Of a stretch of 64,000 nucleotides of DNA, positions 8,405 through 16,873 are shown piece by piece. This stretch comes from Acinetobacter nectaris CIP 110549. GTDB taxonomy: Bacteria > Pseudomonadota > Gammaproteobacteria > Pseudomonadales > Moraxellaceae. The notes under the pieces were generated by a model. The model was not told where the DNA came from. It ran no database searches and saw only the letters and a program-made list of their open reading frames with translations. A program made the translations under genes and the position numbers. The DNA is taken from positions 1,182,881 through 1,246,880 of the forward strand of contig NZ_KI530712.1 in the NCBI RefSeq assembly GCF_000488215.1, given 5' to 3'. The stretch's first letter is position 1. Every line of letters begins with the position of its first letter.

Positions 8405-10495
8405 TTAATGTTTTTTCATTGCATTTGCTGCAATTTTACTTGAAAGAAATTGTATTTTTAACACTTCTTTAGGAACAGGCTTTCCAAGTAAAAAGCCCTG
8501 AAAGCTATAACAACCAAGTCGTTTTAAAATTTCAAACTGCGCCTCAGTTTCAACACCTTCCGCAGTAATAGACAATCCTAAATGCTGTGTTAGTTTTATA
8601 ATACTATCTAAAATTGCCTCATCTTTAGAGTGAGGTTCTAAATTTTTAATAAATGCGCGATCAATTTTAAGCTCATTCACAGGTAAGTCTTTTAAATATA
8701 AGAAACTAGAATGTCCTGTCCCAAAATCATCAATAGAAAGTCCGACCCCAAGCTCACGAATTTTCTTAAAAATATGAATACTGAAATCGATATGATGCAT
8801 TGCTGTCGTTTCAGTGACTTCAATCATTAAATGATTTGGATCAATTTCATATTGAGTGATTTTCTCTTCTAATGTCTGAATTAAATTCTTATGTTCAATT
8901 TGCAGTGCCGATAAATTAATAGAAATTGGATACAAATCTAACCCTTGTTTCTCCCATAAACTAATTTGCTTACAAGCCTGATCAAGCACCCAATAACCTA
9001 TGGGAATAATAAAGCCTGTCTTTTCTGCTAATGGAATAAATTTATTTGGCGTCAGTAACCCTAATGTTGGATGTTGCCAACGAATAAGTGCTTCAACGCC
9101 ACATATATTTTTATTCTGATCAAATTTTGGCTGATACAATAAAATAAACTGTTCATGACCAATCGCGGAAAATAAATCATTCATTAACTTAGATTGATGT
9201 CTTTCAGCATATTCTTCCGTTTGATAGTCAAATACACTATAGGTGTTTCTGCCCTGTTCTTTTGCAACAAGTTTTGCAATATCTGCATGCATCATCAGAT
9301 TTTGTAGGTTTTCGCCAGAGTCAGGGAAAATAGCAATGCCGATACTCAATGTAATATTAATCGTATGTCCTGAAATGCTAAAACCGTCTTGGACATTTTC
9401 TAAAATACTTTGTGCTAAAAGCTCTGCTTGCTCCAAATTTGTATGTTCAGCGACAAATAGAAACTCATCACCACTAATTCTAAATACTTTTTTATTATGC
9501 GATGCAAACTGACTCATTTTATTAGCAAACTGTATAAGAAGCTCATCACCAATATAATTACCAAATGCATCATTAATTGATTTAAAACGGTCTAAATCAA
9601 TAAATAATACAGCCAATTTCTGCCGATGTAAGCGATGCTCAGAAAGTGTTATTTTTGCATAATCGACCAAATAAGAACGGTTTGGTAATTGTGTCAAATG
9701 ATCATGAAATATAAAATGTTTTAGCTTTTTATTGGCTTGATGCAATTGGTTGTTTCTTTTTTCTAAGCTTCCCTCTAGTAGGCAAATGAACAACACCATA
9801 ACAAATACAGCAAATACAATAAAAATAAGACCAACCACAATCGTATTATCTTGGTCTGGTAATTCACTATAAATAATACCGGGCACTTTATATAAATTAG
9901 ATGCTGCCATTCCTAGATAATGCAGTCCAATAATAGTACTTGTCAGTAAAACCGTTGCAGCACACCTTAAAAATAAAACATGATGTTTTTCGGTTTTAAC
10001 TTTATATGCAATCCACAATGTACATCCAGATCCAAGCACAGCCCAAACCATAGAGGCCAATACTATTTTTTCATCATAATCAAATATATATCCTTCAACA
10101 TGGATGGAAAACTGACCAGTATAATGCATACCTATAATACCTGCACCAAGCACAAAAGCACCAAGTACAAGTTTAGGAAAAGACATTTTAGGTCGAGTGG
10201 TTAACCAAATTGAGAATATTGAAGCCAGTAAAGCAATGAGATATGATGCAATTACAAGCTTCACATCAAAATGAAATTTGTCAGGATACTGACATGCAAA
10301 TATAGCAATAAAGTGCATACACCAAATGGATGCGCTAAGTAAAATACCAGTGGTTAATACCACTAACTTCTCATCTTTTTTATTATAAAAATGCTTAAAT
10401 AAGATTCTTTCCGTTGCAAATGTTGCATAGCAAGTAATCAAAGTCACAAGAACTGAGCCAATGACTAACCAAAAGTCATACCCTAATGCAAACAT
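8405..10495 (-). CDS. MHYT-GGDEF-EAL membrane signalling protein (cyclic-di-GMP turnover)
   Basis: About 696 residues. The N-terminal MHYT sensor has seven membrane helices with three motif copies (MHFIAIF, MHYTGQF and LHYLGMA), proposed in this family to bind a metal and sense oxygen, CO or NO. It is followed by a GGDEF domain whose signature is degenerate (ISGDEF, so SGDEF) and an EAL domain with intact EALIRW, NLS, ETTAMH and DDFGTGHSS motifs. This suggests a c-di-GMP phosphodiesterase with possible residual or regulatory cyclase activity (inference). ATG at 10495 is preferred (MFALGYDFW, usual MHYT start); an in-frame GTG lies at 10525. Neither has a strong RBS. Confidence 0.9.
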   Translation of the reverse strand: MFALGYDFWLVIGSVLVTLITCYATFATERILFKHFYNKKDEKLVVLTTGILLSASIWCMHFIAIFACQYPDKFHFDVKLVIASYLIALLASIFSIWLTTRPKMSFPKLVLGAFVLGAGIIGMHYTGQFSIHVEGYIFDYDEKIVLASMVWAVLGSGCTLWIAYKVKTEKHHVLFLRCAATVLLTSTIIGLHYLGMAASNLYKVPGIIYSELPDQDNTIVVGLIFIVFAVFVMVLFICLLEGSLEKRNNQLHQANKKLKHFIFHDHLTQLPNRSYLVDYAKITLSEHRLHRQKLAVLFIDLDRFKSINDAFGNYIGDELLIQFANKMSQFASHNKKVFRISGDEFLFVAEHTNLEQAELLAQSILENVQDGFSISGHTINITLSIGIAIFPDSGENLQNLMMHADIAKLVAKEQGRNTYSVFDYQTEEYAERHQSKLMNDLFSAIGHEQFILLYQPKFDQNKNICGVEALIRWQHPTLGLLTPNKFIPLAEKTGFIIPIGYWVLDQACKQISLWEKQGLDLYPISINLSALQIEHKNLIQTLEEKITQYEIDPNHLMIEVTETTAMHHIDFSIHIFKKIRELGVGLSIDDFGTGHSSFLYLKDLPVNELKIDRAFIKNLEPHSKDEAILDSIIKLTQHLGLSITAEGVETEAQFEILKRLGCYSFQGFLLGKPVPKEVLKIQFLSSKIAANAMKKH

Positions 10496-10686
10496 ATTAC
10501 AACCCAAAAAATTAATTAATTTCACTTATATTTCAAATAGAAATATAAAAAATAAAAATGTTTTTCCGCAGAAAAATCAAAAACTAAAAACCGCCATATT
10601 TGGCTAAAATTACAATCAATATCAAGTATATTATACTTATTATACGCAATTATTGTGATCAATATATAACAATAAAAAAATTAAAT

Positions 10687-10720
10687 GAAGAGGTCTACAA
10701 TTTCTATTGCAAACCTCTTC
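10687..10720 (-). terminator. Probable terminator downstream of prc
   Basis: On the minus strand GAAGAGGT (10720-10713) pairs with ACCTCTTC (10694-10687) through an imperfect inner helix, followed by a T-rich stretch toward 10670. It sits about 20 bp beyond the prc stop. Confidence 0.6.
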
Positions 10721-10737
10721 AAGTCTTTCAGAACTTT

Positions 10738-12924
10738 TTATTTATGCTGCTGTAGCTTCGCATAATCTAATAAAACATTTGCAGCCTCTGTTACAAATGC
10801 TTGTTCTTCAGGTAAAGGTGGTCTTTGTCCTACCTTCATTTTTGCACGTGCTTCAGCCAAAGCATCTAAAGAAGCCTGATATGTTTCCCAATTCGCATAT
10901 GGTTTCAAATCAGTTAACTTACGACGTTGATTCTCAGCATCTAGTGTTTTTTGCTCCATACGATCAATTTCAGCACGGCGGCTATTAATATCTAACTCTA
11001 AACGCTTTGTATCATCTTCTTTTTTCGTAATTTGACTGCGTGTTTGTAAGTAATTAAATTGTGGATCACTTGCTACACGCACTGCCGAAAGTTTATCAAG
11101 TTGTGGCATGTATTGTTGCCAATCACCTTCTCGCTTAAATGCTGCTGTTGGAATCGTATCCCATTTCAAGGCATTTTTTGCTTTACGCTCTCCAAACTCT
11201 TCATTGTAAATATCTACAAGCTTAATGTCGGGCACAACACCTTTATTCTGCGTACTTCCACCAGTAATGCGGTAGAACTTACGCTGAGTCAGTGTCGCTT
11301 GACCATACGCTAAGTTATCTAGCTGCACCTGAGCTGTTCCCTTACCTAGCGTTGTACTACCGATAATAACCCCACGTCCATAATCTTGGATTGCCGCAGA
11401 GTAAATTTCACTCGCAGAAGCAGAAGCTAAGTTTACAAGTACCGCAAGTGGACCAGAATAAATCTGCTTACCACCATCATTATCTTCAAAGACATTAACA
11501 TTGCCATTGCCATCACGAATTTGAACGACAGGTCCTGTTTTTATGACTTGGGCAATCATTCTGGCAACTTCTTCTAAAGAGCCACCGGGGTTATTTCGTA
11601 AATCGATAATAATCCCTTCTACATTTTGACTCTTTAAGGACTCAAGTGCTTTTGCCGTATCTTGGGCAACTGAACGATAGTCTGCACCATCACGACGTGC
11701 TCTATAGTTTAAGTAAAATGATGGAATTTCAAGTACACCAAACTTATGCTCTTTACCATCTCGTGATAAATCGACAGTACGTGTACGAACACCTTCATCT
11801 TCTTCTTTAATAATATCTCGTGTTAATGTTACATTGCGAGCTTGGCTCATCGGAACGCTTGCACCCCATACGCGAATGGTAACCTTCGTTCCTCTTTTCC
11901 CACGAATTAAACCAACAATTTCCTGACTTGACCAACCAACGACATCTTCCATTTTCTTGCCGTCTTGAGCAACGCCAATAATACGATCGCCGGGATGAAT
12001 TTGTCCTGATTTACTCGCAGGCCCACCCTCTACAATGGTTTCAACCTTTGTATAATCTTCATTTCTACGTTCAGGTCGAATAGAAACACCAATCCCTTCA
12101 AGCTGTAAAGTGGTTTGACGATTCAACTCCATCGCATCAATTGGTGGGAAATAATTACTATGCGGGTCATAGGTTAACGTCATTGCATTTAGAATTTTTT
12201 CTAAAACATCATCACTTTTCAAGCGACTAATTCTTTCTAGCTTACGTGTATAACGTTTCTTTAGCGTCTGTGCAGGTGTTACATCTTCACTGCTCGTTAA
12301 ATCTTGCCCATTTGCTAAAGAAGGATCAGCTTTCAGTACTTTTTGTTTTGCATCATCTTCTTGTTTTGTAATCGTTAAATTAATGAGTTGTGATACAAGA
12401 ATTTTATGCCAATAATCACGGCGTTCAGCATCTGTTTTGAAATATGCTGCTTTTTCACGATCAATATCTAAATAAACCCCTTTTTGCTCTAAATTTTGTG
12501 GTTTCTTTAGTTCATCTAACATGTAGTTATAGAAATCAACCAAATGCTGACGATATTGTGCATGAATATCATATGCTGCCGTCAAATCACCTGCTTTTAA
12601 AGCAGCGCCAAGTGTTGCACCATACTGCTGCTTATAACGATCAATATCTGATGCTAAAAATAAAGTATGGTCAGGGTCAAGGCTGTCTAAATACATATCT
12701 AAAACACGCTGCGAAGTGGGTGCATCTAAGCGCATATTTAAGTAGTGTTGACGATCAATAAGCGTTGCTAACTGTCGTGTAACAAGTTTTTGTGCTTGCG
12801 TTGGTTCTATACTTTGGCGTGTTACTTCTGCGGTATTCGCTGCAACCGCATTAGAAATGGTGTTATTAAAAAACAAACCACCAGTTGCTAAAGCAACGGC
12901 ACAAGCGATTATTTGAAGTTTCAT
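10738..12924 (-). CDS. prc: Carboxy-terminal (tail-specific) processing protease
   Basis: 728 residues, the long Prc/Tsp form. A signal peptide covers about residues 1-28 (ending NAVAA), so it acts in the periplasm, where Prc trims PBP3 and degrades ssrA-tagged proteins and, with NlpI, MepS. After the N-terminal Tsp region come a PDZ domain (about 235-330; GIGVSI, GGPASKSGQIHPGDRIIGV) and the S41 protease core with LRNNPGGSLEEVARM, the nucleophile Ser in ASASASEIYSAAIQDYGRG and the Lys in GKGTAQVQ. A charged helical tail ends the protein. Starts at ATG 12924 after a T-rich leader. Confidence 0.96.
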   Translation of the reverse strand: MKLQIIACAVALATGGLFFNNTISNAVAANTAEVTRQSIEPTQAQKLVTRQLATLIDRQHYLNMRLDAPTSQRVLDMYLDSLDPDHTLFLASDIDRYKQQYGATLGAALKAGDLTAAYDIHAQYRQHLVDFYNYMLDELKKPQNLEQKGVYLDIDREKAAYFKTDAERRDYWHKILVSQLINLTITKQEDDAKQKVLKADPSLANGQDLTSSEDVTPAQTLKKRYTRKLERISRLKSDDVLEKILNAMTLTYDPHSNYFPPIDAMELNRQTTLQLEGIGVSIRPERRNEDYTKVETIVEGGPASKSGQIHPGDRIIGVAQDGKKMEDVVGWSSQEIVGLIRGKRGTKVTIRVWGASVPMSQARNVTLTRDIIKEEDEGVRTRTVDLSRDGKEHKFGVLEIPSFYLNYRARRDGADYRSVAQDTAKALESLKSQNVEGIIIDLRNNPGGSLEEVARMIAQVIKTGPVVQIRDGNGNVNVFEDNDGGKQIYSGPLAVLVNLASASASEIYSAAIQDYGRGVIIGSTTLGKGTAQVQLDNLAYGQATLTQRKFYRITGGSTQNKGVVPDIKLVDIYNEEFGERKAKNALKWDTIPTAAFKREGDWQQYMPQLDKLSAVRVASDPQFNYLQTRSQITKKEDDTKRLELDINSRRAEIDRMEQKTLDAENQRRKLTDLKPYANWETYQASLDALAEARAKMKVGQRPPLPEEQAFVTEAANVLLDYAKLQQHK

Positions 12925-13114
12925 AAACGAATTATATTTCCTTGGTTTTTAGCCAATGTTCACACACTTATAAATATATGAAGTATGAAAATGTTAAATA
13001 CACTATACCTTCTATATTGTGTAGTTTTATCATATTCTGTATTGGCAGAATGTAGCAAATCATTGCAAAATTTACTCAATTTTTAAATCTATACAATAAA
13101 CGGAAAGTATTATT

Positions 13115-14140
13115 ATGATTGGCGCACTCATGTTCGACATAGAAGGTACATCTCTAACACAAGAAGATATTGAAATTTTAACAAACCCTCAAGTGGGTGG
13201 CGTCATTTTATTTTCTAGAAACATCGAGTCTCCAAAGCAAGTACGTCAACTTACCGACCATATGCGAGAAATTAGACCTAACATTCTGATTGCAGTCGAC
13301 CAAGAAGGTGGACGCGTACAACGGCTCAAAGTGGGCTTCACACGCTTGCCTGCCGCAGGAAAATTGGGAGAACTGTATACAACAGATGCTCCTCTTGCAC
13401 TTGAGCTAGCAGAAAACTGTGGATGGCTCATGGCAACAGAGGCGCTTGCTGTCGGCATAGACTTTAGCTTTGCACCAGTGCTTGACTTAAATAATATTAG
13501 TGATGTTATTGGTGATCGTAGCTTTTCAACACAGCTTGAAGATATTCCACCTTTAGCCAAAGCTTTTATGAGTGGTATGCATAATGCAGGTATGGCAACA
13601 ACAGGAAAACACTTTCCCGGTCACGGTTCGGTAAAAGCAGACTCGCACGTTAGTGCTGCAATTGACCATCGCAGCTTTGATGAAATATCTGACAATGATA
13701 TGCAAGTTTTTAGTGACCTTATGCCTGAACTCAATGCAATTATGCCTGCTCATGTCATTTATCCACTTGTAGACCGAAATCCTGCAGGATTCTCTAGCTA
13801 TTGGTTACAAGAAATTTTGCGTAAGCACCTCAACTTTGATGGTGTTATTTTTTCTGATGATTTATCTATGCAAGCAGCATGTATTGCAGGTGGTGCAGAT
13901 GCACGTATTCAAGCTGCTTTAAGCGCAGGTTGCGATATAGGACTTGTATGTAATGATCGCCAAGCTGCATTACTTGCGCTTTCTGCAATACAAGAAAGTG
14001 ACTTGCCTGATCAAACACGATTAGAGCGTATGCGCGGTAAAATTCCAACAGATATTGAAATAGCAGATACACTACAACTTGGTGAACAATGGCAAGAAAT
14101 CAAAAATAAAGTGGAGAACTTTGTTCAAGAGAAAGTCTAG
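13115..14140 (+). CDS. nagZ: Beta-N-acetylhexosaminidase (peptidoglycan recycling)
   Basis: GH3 enzyme of 341 residues that releases GlcNAc from GlcNAc-1,6-anhydroMurNAc-peptides in the cytoplasm. Its products can induce AmpC-type beta-lactamase in species with AmpR. Motifs: GVILFSRN (about 29), AVDQEGGRVQRL (about 62), FAPVLDL, IGDRSFS, the catalytic loop KHFPGHGSVKADSHV with its Asp-His dyad (about 165-179), and the nucleophile-bearing FSDDLSMQAA (about 248). No signal peptide, as expected. Start ATG 13115 opens directly with MIGALMFDIEG, the usual NagZ N-terminus, preceded by GGAAAG. Confidence 0.96.
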   Translation: MIGALMFDIEGTSLTQEDIEILTNPQVGGVILFSRNIESPKQVRQLTDHMREIRPNILIAVDQEGGRVQRLKVGFTRLPAAGKLGELYTTDAPLALELAENCGWLMATEALAVGIDFSFAPVLDLNNISDVIGDRSFSTQLEDIPPLAKAFMSGMHNAGMATTGKHFPGHGSVKADSHVSAAIDHRSFDEISDNDMQVFSDLMPELNAIMPAHVIYPLVDRNPAGFSSYWLQEILRKHLNFDGVIFSDDLSMQAACIAGGADARIQAALSAGCDIGLVCNDRQAALLALSAIQESDLPDQTRLERMRGKIPTDIEIADTLQLGEQWQEIKNKVENFVQEKV

Positions 14141-14154
14141 TTCTTTGATATAAA

Positions 14155-14200
14155 AGATAGAGTGACTATACGCTATACCTAGAAAATAGTGGCTCTATCT
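14155..14200. repeat. Inverted repeat downstream of nagZ
   Basis: AGATAGAG at the left end pairs with CTCTATCT at the right end, and ACTAT with ATAGT further in, separated by a small internal mismatch and a 16-base loop. It begins 14 bp after the nagZ stop. No run of T follows, so it may be an mRNA 3' end stabiliser or a T-less terminator; the role is inferred. Confidence 0.5.
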
Positions 14201-14344
14201 CAACCAAAATCTTACTTTAGTCAAAGCGTTTATAGTACAAATGACAAACTTGCTTTGACATAATATTCTAAATGCGATCTCTGTCAAACAAGTTAGTTTT
14301 TTAAAGTAGAAAGTAAAAAATAGAAAGCTATTTTAATTTTACTT

Positions 14345-14411
14345 AACTTGCAAAACTAAAAATAAATGGATGCAAAAGCAGTCTCTGAAACATCACTTAT
14401 CTTTATAAATA
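14345..14411 (-). pseudogene. Remnant 5' end of a paralogue of the broken gene at 14623-15432
   Basis: On the minus strand an ATG at 14393 opens a 16-codon frame starting MFQRLLLHPF, ending at TAA near 14345. The DNA at 14365-14411 repeats that at 15404-15453, where the start of the frameshifted membrane gene reads MFQRLFLYPL, with about eight differences over 47 positions. It is best read as the surviving first codons and upstream leader of a second gene copy whose body has been lost. It could alternatively be a small recombination scar. Confidence 0.5.
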
Positions 14412-14622
14412 TGAGGGTGTGTTGAGAGTTAATCACACTTACACATAGATAAATCATTGAAAAAAGAATTATATCTAATTTATCACTACGCAATACTATT
14501 CTTTTGAATTCTATCAACCTAGAAAAGTAAAACTCAATCAAATTATACGTGCACCTACCGAAAGAACATTGAATTTTTCGATTATATTTTAATGACTATT
14601 CAGTGAATATTTGGCTCTTTTT

Positions 14623-15432
14623 TCATTTTTCCTTAACAATAAAAGATTGAATCAATTTTTCTGAATCTTGTACTAACTCTTGCCAATGGGGTAATAGCCC
14701 AGCTTGAAAAGTAAGCTTTAATGAGGTCATACTCCAACCTATTGGTAAATAGTTAACTTTTAGATTGCAATTTGTAGTACCTATCTTGAAATATAAACAA
14801 CTAATGACTAGAGTAACTTTCTTATTTGCTGTCTCCTGCCAATAGACTTTCTTTTGGTTTCCCTCTGGCTCAACAACATCTACCTGATACAATCCTATTT
14901 TTTATTAAAATGTCGTTTCTGTTCAAACTCTTTCTCAGACATTTTTTCACCAGAACCTATAATACTTTTCTGCATTTCAAATTCGAGTTCATCTGTCATA
15001 TCATTATTTTCAAATCTTCTTTTTATATTATTCCTATTAGGGCCACTTAGTATCCATTGCTCCAATGAAATATTAAGATCATCAGGTTTTTCGAAATAAC
15101 TAGAATGCCCTATCGGACTCATACTAGGCCAAGTTGTCATAACAGTGGCACTACTTATTGGATCATTACAGCCTTTAGATGCATGTTTCTTAGTAACGTT
15201 TTGCCCCCAATAATCTATACATTGATACTCAACCCTAGCAAAAAACAAGTATCGACGATCGATACGCATTGTCTGATCACGAAACAGACCACACTCATAA
15301 GGCTTTTCTTCTAAACTCGGACTAGCATCTTTGGATGCCCTTCCATAAGCAACTCGCAATTAATGTGATAAATATCAAAGTGGAGCTAAAAAAAATGAAT
15401 CTTAATGGATACAAAAATAGTCTCTGAAACAT
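14623..15432 (-). pseudogene. Frameshifted membrane-anchored protein gene, unknown family (immunity-like)
   Basis: Three minus-strand frames join into one reading of about 268 residues. ATG at 15432 gives MFQRLFLYPL and a hydrophobic segment (FIFFSSTLIFITL); one extra base near 15360 then moves the reading to the 154-codon frame (LRVAYGRASKD... ending FNKK). That frame stops at 14895 in a run of six A; one more A would continue as KKIGLYQVDVVEPEGN to the stop at 14623. The open parts have no proper starts of their own: one is bounded by TAA just before TTG, the other opens with TTG inside the A-run context. The C-terminus (LLPHWQELVQ) resembles that of the lipoprotein at 15863 (LKDWQIIQSK). 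No family recognised; sequencing error in the A-run cannot be excluded. Confidence 0.6.
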
Positions 15433-15453
15433 TACCTTATCTTTATAAGTATT
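15404..15453. repeat. Imperfect direct repeat, copy 2 (copy 1 at 14365-14411)
   Basis: Roughly 47-50 bases shared by the two sites, with GTCTCTGAAACAT as the longest common core and ATCTTTATAA shared after it. It covers the leader and first codons of the frameshifted gene on the minus strand. The repeats bracket about 1 kb containing the pseudogene. Confidence 0.65.
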
Positions 15454-15503
15454 AAAAAAAAATCAAAATAGTTTAAAACAAGTTACAACTTAACCAGTGT
15501 TAT

Positions 15504-15743
15504 CTAAAAAAACAAACCGACAAAAAACAATAACAACCCTATAGCACATGCATAAGGAGAATATGTATTAAAAAAAACTTCAATTTCATGGTATAAAACT
15601 TCTCCTTTATCATTTCTCTGTTGTGCTTTCAAAAGCCTTTTTTTATTCAACTTTGAGAATCCTAGATTCCCCAGTTGTAACCAAAAAAGAAAACCTCCTG
15701 CCACTAAAAACAACCCAATTTTTGATATCAAAGATAATTCCAT
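15504..15743 (-). CDS. Small two-helix membrane protein, unknown
   Basis: 79 residues with two hydrophobic helices (about 7-25 and 62-79) joined by a basic/polar loop (KLNKKRLLKAQQRNDKGE), so both ends likely face the same side of the inner membrane. GGAG on the minus strand eight bases before the ATG at 15743 supports translation. Not recognised. It lies between the orphan lipoprotein (15863-16693) and the frameshifted membrane gene, on the same strand, and probably belongs to the same accessory unit. Confidence 0.55.
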   Translation of the reverse strand: MELSLISKIGLFLVAGGFLFWLQLGNLGFSKLNKKRLLKAQQRNDKGEVLYHEIEVFFNTYSPYACAIGLLLFFVGLFF

Positions 15744-15862
15744 GAATAAAACTCCAAATATACTGATTATTAAATAGTTTTATGTAATGAAATCTAGCGA
15801 TTTAGGCTAAAGTAAAAATTTAAAAACCCAGTTGTAAGTGTTTGACGTGACATATTGTTCCC

Positions 15863-16693
15863 CTATAAAACTTTTAAATGATTAATTTGCTTGAGTACTT
15901 TGCTTTGAATAATTTGCCAATCTTTTAAATGCACCGATTGATATTTGGCATCAATATTGACATGCGTATCTTCAGATAAAATAAACTGCTGATCGCAATA
16001 ACGTGCTTTTGGATACTGTGACCGATCGGCACAAGTGATGAGTGTACTCACATCTCCGTTACTGTTGTAGCCAACATATATATCTGTTGTATCTTTATAA
16101 CCATAACTTTCTATCCATCTAGGATGGGGCTTATATTTTTGTAACCCATATACATATTCTGTGGTTTTTTCATAAGTGTTGATATAATTGACTTTCTCTA
16201 AATGATCTTTATCTGAAAGACGAGTTTCTATTGTTTGGTTGCGTAGAATTTCTTTTAAATACCCTGCTTGAACGTGCTTATTGAACTCCACTGAAACATC
16301 AACCCACTGATTATTTGCATCATTTTTTTCTGCTTCATACTGTAGTTTGGAAGTATTCATTGATTTATAACGATAAGAATCTAGCAGTAAAGTATCTGTT
16401 GGGTAATATAGCGTAAAATAAAACCTCAAAAACCGAGAGTCATAAGTACGTTTAGGTTTCGGCTTACACTTTGGATCTACTTCATCAAATGTCCACACTG
16501 GACAAATTTCGTAATCAATATACTTAATTTCACTACCAAGTTTCATTTTGATGCTATCAAGGTTACCTATATAGTATAGCTGACCATATGGATCTTTATC
16601 CTCTTGTGGGCTATCTTTTGTAGGCTCTTTTTGATGACATGCTATAGTCATGAGTGACAAACACAAAAGTGAGATCTTTTTTAATTTAGACAC
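15863..16693 (-). CDS. Orphan lipoprotein, unknown family
   Basis: 276 residues. Lipoprotein signal 1-18, lipobox-like TIAC with Cys19, then a polar, KDSPQEDKDPYGQ-rich linker. The body is rich in Tyr, Asp and aromatic beta-type segments (FYFTLYYPTDTLLLDSYR). The C-terminal portion (DVSTLITCADRS ... LKDWQIIQSKVLKQINHL) shares its spacing of LxxC and the WQxxQ helix with the restored end of the neighbouring pseudogene, so the two look like diverged paralogues. Start GTG at 16693 with AGGGA about 8 bases upstream. Periplasmic, lipid-anchored immunity proteins of Acinetobacter secretion loci look similar in style, but no toxin gene is next to it; function unknown. Confidence 0.65.
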   Translation of the reverse strand: MSKLKKISLLCLSLMTIACHQKEPTKDSPQEDKDPYGQLYYIGNLDSIKMKLGSEIKYIDYEICPVWTFDEVDPKCKPKPKRTYDSRFLRFYFTLYYPTDTLLLDSYRYKSMNTSKLQYEAEKNDANNQWVDVSVEFNKHVQAGYLKEILRNQTIETRLSDKDHLEKVNYINTYEKTTEYVYGLQKYKPHPRWIESYGYKDTTDIYVGYNSNGDVSTLITCADRSQYPKARYCDQQFILSEDTHVNIDAKYQSVHLKDWQIIQSKVLKQINHLKVL

Positions 16694-16873
16694 TATATTT
16701 CCCTAAATAAGATTTGAGCTATTACATATTTCACTTTTAAAGTTAAAAAATTAGCGCTACAACTCAACTAGCCAATATAAAGTTACAATAAATAGTATAT
16801 GAACTTTTCTGCTATGTTTTTGAACTGGCATAAAATATAAAATTATATTTTATGCTTTATAAACACAGATCAT

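Larger units (their letters stand above)
14141..14622. other. Non-coding stretch with hairpin and leftover 5' gene end
   Basis: No intact gene seen. It contains the inverted repeat just after nagZ (14155-14200) and a copy of the 5' end of the broken gene to the right (14345-14411). The rest is very AT-rich with no recognised coding or RNA signature. Confidence 0.6.

Noticed and set aside
14356-14541. 61-codon minus-strand frame near the left repeat copy
   Set aside because: It runs through the repeat in a different frame from the MFQRL start, has no RBS and no resemblance to a protein; it is a by-product of AT-rich DNA.
14141-16870. Complete insertion sequence or prophage in the accessory patch
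   Set aside because: No transposase or integrase frame, no terminal inverted repeats with target duplication; the direct repeats are explained as duplicate gene starts.
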